Positions 5,211 through 10,806 of a stretch of DNA of 10,806 nucleotides are shown here, piece by piece. Under the pieces are notes generated by a model, which did not search any database, had not been told where the DNA came from, and saw nothing but the letters and a program-made list of their open reading frames with translations. The stretch spans positions 1 through 10,806 of the forward strand of contig JAEZDQ010000106.1 of the NCBI GenBank assembly GCA_023433225.1. Reading direction: 5' to 3'. Positions within the stretch are counted from its first letter, which is position 1, and each line of letters begins with the position of its first letter. This DNA is from Bacteroidota bacterium. GTDB lineage: Bacteria; Bacteroidota; Bacteroidia; Flavobacteriales; Weeksellaceae. The position numbers were made by a program, and so were the translations under genes.

Positions 5211-5461
5211 TGGAAGATACCATCGGCATCATTGCTGGGGTATTGACATCGGTTGCTATGCTCCCCCAGCTCATCAAGGTACTGAAAGAAAAAAATGTGG
5301 AAGACATTTCGGCCGGAATGTTGATTGTGCTGATCACCGGTTTGTCGTTGTGGATTTGGTACGGCATTTTAAAAGAAGAATGGCCCATCATTCTCTCCAA
5401 TGCTTTTGCGGTTTTGGTCAATCTTTGCTTGGGCATTTGTCTGATTATTTATAGAAAATAA
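5210..5461 (+). CDS. SemiSWEET-type sugar transporter (MtN3/saliva domain)
   Basis: An 83-residue protein with three membrane helices, the half-size bacterial form of SWEET transporters. Visible hallmarks are the P19-Q20 pair in helix 1 (SVAMLPQLIKVLKEKNVEDIS), the charged loop with VEDIS, W50-Y51-G52 at the end of helix 2, and N64 in helix 3 (ILSNAFAVLVN). SemiSWEETs work as homodimers that move mono- or disaccharides across the inner membrane down a gradient; the sugar here is unknown. An ATG at 5180 would add ten polar residues (MAQKETQYFL) before the usual start. The ATG at 5210, which overlaps the preceding stop as TAATG, gives the normal family length and is preferred. The gene is 36 bases before tamB, possibly in the same transcript. 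Confidence 0.88.
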   Translation: MEDTIGIIAGVLTSVAMLPQLIKVLKEKNVEDISAGMLIVLITGLSLWIWYGILKEEWPIILSNAFAVLVNLCLGICLIIYRK

Positions 5462-5497
5462 GCTTTATATCGAAATAATTTTACCAAACTCACTCCC

Positions 5498-8400
5498 TTG
5501 AAATTCAAAATAAATAAAAGAAAACTACTCAAACGCATCGCCATAGGATTAGGTATGTTGGTGCTTTTGGTCATTTTACTTATTTTAAGTTTGAGGATTC
5601 CGGCCGTTCAAAATTATGCCAAAGACAAATTGGTCACTTACCTCGAAGAAAAAATAGAAACCAAAGTAAGCCTCGAAAAAGTTTACATCGCCTTCCCGAA
5701 CCGCATCATCATGAAAAACCTTTATTTGGCAGGACAAGAGGTGGATACGCTTTTGTCGGTACGCGATTTTGACGTAGGACTGAATATGTGGAAACTCATT
5801 GATTCCAAAGCCGATTTGACTTCGATTCGGCTGGATGGCGTGCGTGCCAATGTCGTTCGGGACGAAACCGGCCGATTCAATTTTGACTATATCCTCGATG
5901 CCTTTGCCACAGAAGAAAAAGAAGAGCCTTCCAAGCCTTTTACCATTTCTTTGGACAAGATTAAACTCAAAGATATCGGCATCCGCTTCATAGACCTTCA
6001 GGCTCGAAATGACCTTGATATCTACTTCAAAAGCTTTGATACAAGGGTGCGGGATTTTGATTTGGAAGCGAATTCCTATGCAGTGGATCAAATCGAAATG
6101 GATGGATTGAAACTGAAGCTGAACCAAGATTTGGTGAAAGAAGTTTCTGAAAATGTAACAGAAACGGTCGATTCGCTCAGTCAATCCAATCCATTGAAAA
6201 TAGACCTGAACGGAATTAAATTCACCCACTTCGACATTGATTACGGGGATGAGAATACCCAAACTTTTGCCAAAATTTTATTCAAAGAATTGCGTGTCGA
6301 TGTAAACCAAATCGATTTGAAAAACCAAGTATTTGATATTGAAGATTTACGGCTTTCGGGGGCGGATATACGGGCAGATTTACACCTTGTGGCAGAAGAC
6401 GTGCCAACGCAAAATGCGGATACTTTGACTTCGGAAGATAATCCGATGAAACTCTTGTTAGGCCAACTGACTTTGGAAGACGTAAAAGCGGTTTACCACA
6501 ACACAGCGGTTGGGTCCGACGGCCAAGGAATGGATTTCAACCACCTTGATTTTGCGCAAATCAACTTGGAAGCCGAAGATTTTTTAATGGAGAACAATCA
6601 ATTTTCAGGGCGAATAGAATCAGCGGAAATACGGGAAGAAAGCGGATTGCATATCCAAGAATTCAGGACGGATTTCGTGTATGAATCCCAAGAAGCTTCT
6701 TTGAGAAATTTATACTTGCAAACGCCCAAAACCATTTTGCGCGATGAAATTGTCCTAACTTTTGAATCCACGGAGCAATTGAGTGAAGATTTAGGCAATG
6801 TCGCCATATCCGCCGATATCTACAATTCCCGCGTCGGATTTTCAGACATTCTCACGTTGGTTCCTTCGCTTCGGAACACGGCACCTTTCAACAAATACCC
6901 AAACGGTGTGCTGAATTTAGATACTGAATTGACCGGAACATTGAATGATTTATGGATCAGAAATTTAGAAGTTTCCGGATTGGACCGTTTAAAAATTGAC
7001 GCCAACGGCAGATTGAAAAATGCAATGAACCCGGAAAACCTTTCTTATGATTTGAATATCCGTGAACTTTCTTCGTCCGCAGTAACCGTTTATAACTTAG
7101 TCCCTCCCAATACGATTCCTTCAGATATTTCCTTACCGTCCTTCTTCACCATTCGTGGAAAAGCAAAAGGTACCACCGAACTCATCCATGCCGATTTGAA
7201 TTTAACCTCGACTCTGGGCGATGCGGGGGTTCTTGCCGATTTGGATTTGCGACAAAAAGACCGTGAACTTTATGAAATTGATGCCAAACTGAAGGATTTA
7301 CAAATCGGTAAAATCATCCGGAATCAGGAACTCGGAGCGGTTTCTGCAAAGATTTACGCCAAAGGCCAAAGCTTTGATTTCACCCGCGCCAATGCGGATT
7401 TAAAAGGAAATGTAACTTACTTGACCTACAATGGTTACCGTTACCGGAATATGGATTTGGACGGAGAAATCAATCACGGAAATTACCATATCGTATTAAA
7501 TTCAAAGGATTCCAATGCAGATTTGCGTTTGGTAGCTTCGGGAATTTACGACGAAAACAGCCCGACGGTAGATTTGGAAGGAAAAATCACCAAACTGGAT
7601 TTGAACCGTTTGGGGTTCTATTCTGATCCGATGATCATCGCAGGCGACATTTTTGCAGATTTCAGCAGTTTGAACCCGGATAATTTGAACGGGAATCTCC
7701 AGTTAAAAAACTTTGCTTTTTCAGATACTGAAGAGGTTTTTCCGGTTCAGGATTTGACCTTAGATGCTGTTTCTACTGCAGATTCTACAAAAATATTATT
7801 GAATTCCCAAATAGCGGATTTGGAACTTATAGGAAAATACAAACTGACCGAAATTTTCGGCTCGCTCCAACGGACAATCAATCAATATTACCATTTCCAG
7901 CCTGTTGACAGTTTAACCCAGGTGGAACCGGGCCAATATTTCACTTTGAATGCAACTATCAAAAACGATGATTTGATCCGAAAGTTTTTACCAGATTTAA
8001 CCAGTTTTGAAACCGTTCAAATAACCGGAACTTATGATGCCGACTCGAAAGAAATCGAATTAGACGGTGAAATCCCACGCATCCAATATGGCGAATTTTC
8101 CATTCAAAATGCATTGTTTAATATTGGCAATGAAAACAATGCCTTGCAATACAACCTGAATTTGGCAACGGCCGGAAACCAAAACTTTTCATTGGATAGG
8201 CTTCGGCTCACAGGTGAAATTGCCGATAATGTGATTCAATATCACATTTCTACCCGTGATGCCGATGATGCCGAACAATACCTCATCGCCGGAAAGGTGG
8301 AATCCTTGAACGAAATCACCGAAATTTCTTTGAATCCGGATGGTTTAAAACTGAATTACACCAATTGGGATGTAGCTGCCGATAATAAAATCAGGATTGG

Positions 8401-10495
8401 TGCCCAAGGCATTTATGCCGATAACTTCCGGATCTCCAATGCGGGCAGCGAAATTTTGATTCAATCTGAAAATGAAACTCCAAACAGCCCTTTGAATGTA
8501 GGTTTTACCAATTTCCAGATTGAAACCCTTACGGAAATCATTAAAAAAGATTCACTCTTAGCGCAAGGAACGGTAAACGGGAATGTACAATTGCGGAATC
8601 TGAACGAAACCCCTATTTTTGATGCCGACCTGCAAATCAATGAATTGACTGTTTTCGGAAATCCCGTCGGTAATTTAGCGGTAAAAGTCGATAATGAAGC
8701 CGGCGAAACGCTTCAGGCAGATATCTCCTTATCAGGGGACGGAAATGATGTGAAAATAACGGGGACTTACACCACAAATTCAGGGATTTTCGATTTAAAT
8801 ATGGCAATCAATGCGCTTCAAATGCAAAGCGTTCAAGGTTTAACATTGAATGAAATAAAGGACGCAGAAGGCTATTTGTCGGGAAATTTAAACATCACCG
8901 GAACAGCCGAAGCGCCTTCCATTCTGGGTGATTTGAAGTTCAACGATGTGGGTTTAGTCATCGCGCAAACCGGTAGTGATTTCCGGAATATCAATGATGA
9001 AATTGACTTTACCCGAAGGGGAATTGAATTGGATAATTTTAAAATAAACGACCGAGATGGAAATTCGCTGGTCATTGACGGCCAGGTATTGACGGAATCA
9101 TACAGGGAATTTGCATTCAATTTGGATTTGAATGCGGAGGATTTTAAAGTGGTGAATTCCGAAGAATCCGCCGAAGCCATTATGTATGGTGTACTCGCCA
9201 TTGATGCCGCTTTACAAATTCGCGGCGATTTGAGTTTGCCTGTTGTGGACGGCACCCTCATCGTATCGGACGACACCGATTTCATCTTCGTTTTGCCTCA
9301 ATCTTCTCCTTCTTTGCAGGAAAGGGAGGGAATTGTGGAATTCATTGACAAAGACCAAGAGGTGCTCAATGAAACCCTCGTCCAAGAAACATTGGATTCC
9401 CAAACCAATTTCACCGGAATGGATGTCAATGTCAATATCGAATTAAACAAGGATGCCAAACTTTCCATCATCATCGATAAAGCGAATGGTGACTTTGTGG
9501 AATTACAGGGCGAAGCCGATTTAACGGGTGGAATCGACCCATCCGGAAAAACGACATTGGTCGGGGTCTTCCAAGTAGAAAAAGGCGGATATGAATTGTC
9601 GGTGAGTTTATTGAAAAGAAGGTTCGAAATCCAAAAAGGAAGTACCATCACATGGACCGGAGAGCCAACCGAAGCCAGCCTCGACATTACTGCAGTTTAC
9701 ACCACCGAAGCTGCACCGATTGATTTGCTGGAACAACAACTGAGTGGTTTGCCCCCGGCAGAAATGAATATGTACAAGCAAAGGATACCCTTCCATACCC
9801 TATTGAAATTACGGGGCGAACTGCTCAAGCCGGAAATCAGTTTTGACATCACCACCGATGAGACCAATGTTTCGGTAACGAGCTCGGTACTCGACAATAC
9901 CAAAGCCAAATTGGCTCAGTTGCGGACGGAAGAAGCCGAAATGAATAAACAGGTTTTTGCTTTGTTGTTGCTCAACCGTTTTGTGGGTGAAAATCCTTTT
10001 GAAAGCAATTCCAGTTTATCGGCAGAAACATTGGCAAGGCAAAGTGTGAGCAAAATACTTTCCCAACAATTGAACAATTTAACTTCCGATTTGATAGCCG
10101 GAGTTGATTTGAATTTTGATTTGGAATCCACAGAAGATTATTCTTCAGGACAAAAAAACACCCGCACCGATTTGAATGTCGGCGTGAGCAAACGCCTGTT
10201 GAATGACCGTCTGAAAGTTTCGGTCGGAAGTGATTTCGGCATCGAAGGCGATGCAAGGCAAAATGAAAATACCACCAATATCGCGGGTGATGTGACCATT
10301 GATTATATGCTTTCCAAAGACGGGCGTTACATGTTGCGCGCTTATCGTAAAGACGAATACCAAGTGGCTTTGCAGGGACAAATCATAGAGACCGGGGTTG
10401 GTTTCATCATCACTTTGGATTACGACAAATTCCGCGATATTTTCCTGCGCAATAAAAAGAAAAATAAAAACGAAGATGCGGTAGAATTTAAATAA
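5498..10495 (+). CDS. tamB: Translocation and assembly module protein TamB
   Basis: A 1665-residue inner-membrane-anchored periplasmic protein. Residues 1-13 are basic (KFKINKRKLLKR) and 14-32 form the single membrane helix. The N-terminal region (about 40-160) resembles AsmA-type domains (YLEEKIETKVSLEKVYIAFPNRIIMKNLYL). A very long series of short beta-strand repeats follows, as expected for the hydrophobic taco-like groove of AsmA/TamB proteins. The C-terminal TamB domain (DUF490) covers about 1180-1640, with GVLAIDAALQIRGDLSLPVVDG, VGVFQVEKGGYELSV, FEIQKGSTITWTGEPTEASLDITAVY and a final DLNVGVSKRLLNDRLKVSVGS section. TamB spans the periplasm and works with an Omp85 protein in outer-membrane protein or lipid transport. 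The TTG start at 5498 keeps the basic end and complete helix; the next Met (residue 20) lies inside the helix. The length is normal for Bacteroidota. It ends one base before its partner gene. Confidence 0.95.
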   Translation: MKFKINKRKLLKRIAIGLGMLVLLVILLILSLRIPAVQNYAKDKLVTYLEEKIETKVSLEKVYIAFPNRIIMKNLYLAGQEVDTLLSVRDFDVGLNMWKLIDSKADLTSIRLDGVRANVVRDETGRFNFDYILDAFATEEKEEPSKPFTISLDKIKLKDIGIRFIDLQARNDLDIYFKSFDTRVRDFDLEANSYAVDQIEMDGLKLKLNQDLVKEVSENVTETVDSLSQSNPLKIDLNGIKFTHFDIDYGDENTQTFAKILFKELRVDVNQIDLKNQVFDIEDLRLSGADIRADLHLVAEDVPTQNADTLTSEDNPMKLLLGQLTLEDVKAVYHNTAVGSDGQGMDFNHLDFAQINLEAEDFLMENNQFSGRIESAEIREESGLHIQEFRTDFVYESQEASLRNLYLQTPKTILRDEIVLTFESTEQLSEDLGNVAISADIYNSRVGFSDILTLVPSLRNTAPFNKYPNGVLNLDTELTGTLNDLWIRNLEVSGLDRLKIDANGRLKNAMNPENLSYDLNIRELSSSAVTVYNLVPPNTIPSDISLPSFFTIRGKAKGTTELIHADLNLTSTLGDAGVLADLDLRQKDRELYEIDAKLKDLQIGKIIRNQELGAVSAKIYAKGQSFDFTRANADLKGNVTYLTYNGYRYRNMDLDGEINHGNYHIVLNSKDSNADLRLVASGIYDENSPTVDLEGKITKLDLNRLGFYSDPMIIAGDIFADFSSLNPDNLNGNLQLKNFAFSDTEEVFPVQDLTLDAVSTADSTKILLNSQIADLELIGKYKLTEIFGSLQRTINQYYHFQPVDSLTQVEPGQYFTLNATIKNDDLIRKFLPDLTSFETVQITGTYDADSKEIELDGEIPRIQYGEFSIQNALFNIGNENNALQYNLNLATAGNQNFSLDRLRLTGEIADNVIQYHISTRDADDAEQYLIAGKVESLNEITEISLNPDGLKLNYTNWDVAADNKIRIGAQGIYADNFRISNAGSEILIQSENETPNSPLNVGFTNFQIETLTEIIKKDSLLAQGTVNGNVQLRNLNETPIFDADLQINELTVFGNPVGNLAVKVDNEAGETLQADISLSGDGNDVKITGTYTTNSGIFDLNMAINALQMQSVQGLTLNEIKDAEGYLSGNLNITGTAEAPSILGDLKFNDVGLVIAQTGSDFRNINDEIDFTRRGIELDNFKINDRDGNSLVIDGQVLTESYREFAFNLDLNAEDFKVVNSEESAEAIMYGVLAIDAALQIRGDLSLPVVDGTLIVSDDTDFIFVLPQSSPSLQEREGIVEFIDKDQEVLNETLVQETLDSQTNFTGMDVNVNIELNKDAKLSIIIDKANGDFVELQGEADLTGGIDPSGKTTLVGVFQVEKGGYELSVSLLKRRFEIQKGSTITWTGEPTEASLDITAVYTTEAAPIDLLEQQLSGLPPAEMNMYKQRIPFHTLLKLRGELLKPEISFDITTDETNVSVTSSVLDNTKAKLAQLRTEEAEMNKQVFALLLLNRFVGENPFESNSSLSAETLARQSVSKILSQQLNNLTSDLIAGVDLNFDLESTEDYSSGQKNTRTDLNVGVSKRLLNDRLKVSVGSDFGIEGDARQNENTTNIAGDVTIDYMLSKDGRYMLRAYRKDEYQVALQGQIIETGVGFIITLDYDKFRDIFLRNKKKNKNEDAVEFK

Positions 10496-10496
10496 T

Positions 10497-10806
10497 ATGA
10501 AAAAACGCTTTCCATACATTCAAAGTTTCATTGCATTGTGTCTGGTCTTTACGGCTGTTTCCTGTAGCAATACCCGGTTTCTTCAAGAAGGCGAATTGCT
10601 TTATACCGGTGCTGAAGTAGAAATTGAAAACGATTCACTGGACAGGAAAGACCGAAAAGCTTTGCAATCCCAACTCGAAGAAAACTTGGTGCCACAACCC
10701 AATTCCTCCTTTTTGGGCTTAAGGCCGCGGCTTTACATTTACAATATTACCAAAGAACCCGAAAAAGACAAGGGTCTGCGGCATTGGTTGAAATACAGAG
10801 TAGGCG
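10497..10806 (+). CDS. tamL: TamL: lipoprotein Omp85 partner of TamB (5' part, runs off the window)
   Basis: The first 103 codons of an open frame starting with ATG one base after the tamB stop. The protein starts MKKRFPYIQSFIALCLVF and has a lipoprotein signal peptide ending A20-V21-S22-C23, so C23 would be lipidated. After the Cys comes SNTRFLQEGELLYTGAEVEIE, characteristic of Bacteroidota BamA/TamA-like proteins at the start of the first POTRA domain; PNSSFLGLRPRLYIYNI further on also fits. The family would continue with POTRA domains and a 16-strand outer membrane barrel beyond the window. The lipidated TamA form in Bacteroidota is called TamL. No acidic lipoprotein surface-export signal follows the Cys, consistent with anchoring in the inner leaflet. 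The one-base gap to tamB indicates one operon and one pathway. Confidence 0.92.
   Translation, partial: MKKRFPYIQSFIALCLVFTAVSCSNTRFLQEGELLYTGAEVEIENDSLDRKDRKALQSQLEENLVPQPNSSFLGLRPRLYIYNITKEPEKDKGLRHWLKYRVG

Noticed and set aside
5585..6262. A 225-codon open frame on the minus strand inside tamB
   Set aside because: It lies wholly opposite the well-supported tamB reading frame, shows no recognisable domain, and its length is explained by the codon bias of the gene on the other strand.
8872..10519. Several minus-strand open frames of 62-137 codons opposite the 3' part of tamB
   Set aside because: They overlap each other and the conserved TamB C-terminal domain, and none has a recognisable protein motif or promoter.

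Overview
The window looks like a chromosomal segment of a Bacteroidota bacterium, most likely a flavobacterium (Flavobacteriia; a Weeksellaceae-like lineage is possible but cannot be settled here). The evidence is two GLPGLI-family secreted proteins, a TamB gene followed by a lipoprotein-type TamA partner (TamL), start codons without Shine-Dalgarno sequences, and several promoter -7 elements of the Bacteroidota type TAnnTTTG. Base composition and codon use look even throughout. I see no mobile element, CRISPR array, rRNA or tRNA gene. No stretch longer than about 155 bases lacks a gene.

Layout. (1) 1-713, minus strand: 5' part of a luciferase-like flavin-dependent monooxygenase, running off the left edge. 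(2) 714-839: divergent promoter region with one TAAATTTG element per strand. (3) 840-1850, plus strand: a tight three-gene operon of a small protein of the family often mislabelled 'phosphoribosylpyrophosphate synthetase', a hemerythrin-domain protein starting at TTG inside the previous stop codon, and a single-domain heavy-metal-binding protein (HMA). (4) 1913-3586: two tandem, diverged GLPGLI paralogues, each with its own terminator. Their 3' ends and terminators form an 80/81-bp almost identical direct repeat. (5) 3681-4373: a secreted metallo-beta-lactamase-fold protein. (6) 4510-5461: a YtxH-type membrane-anchored stress protein with its own terminator, a small unrecognised membrane protein, and a SemiSWEET sugar transporter whose start overlaps the previous stop. 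(7) 5498 to the end: tamB (1665 codons) and the first 103 codons of tamL, one base apart.

How the genes work together. TamB and TamL form the inner-to-outer-membrane bridge of the TAM pathway, used in outer membrane protein or lipid homeostasis. The hemerythrin/HMA operon suggests handling of a metal or of oxygen or NO, but the sequence shows no specific substrate. The GLPGLI proteins are exported proteins of unknown function.

Most of the window is ordinary flavobacterial chromosome. The parts worth a second look are the conserved 3' module shared by the two GLPGLI genes and the two perfect palindromes lying on the promoter elements of the second GLPGLI gene.
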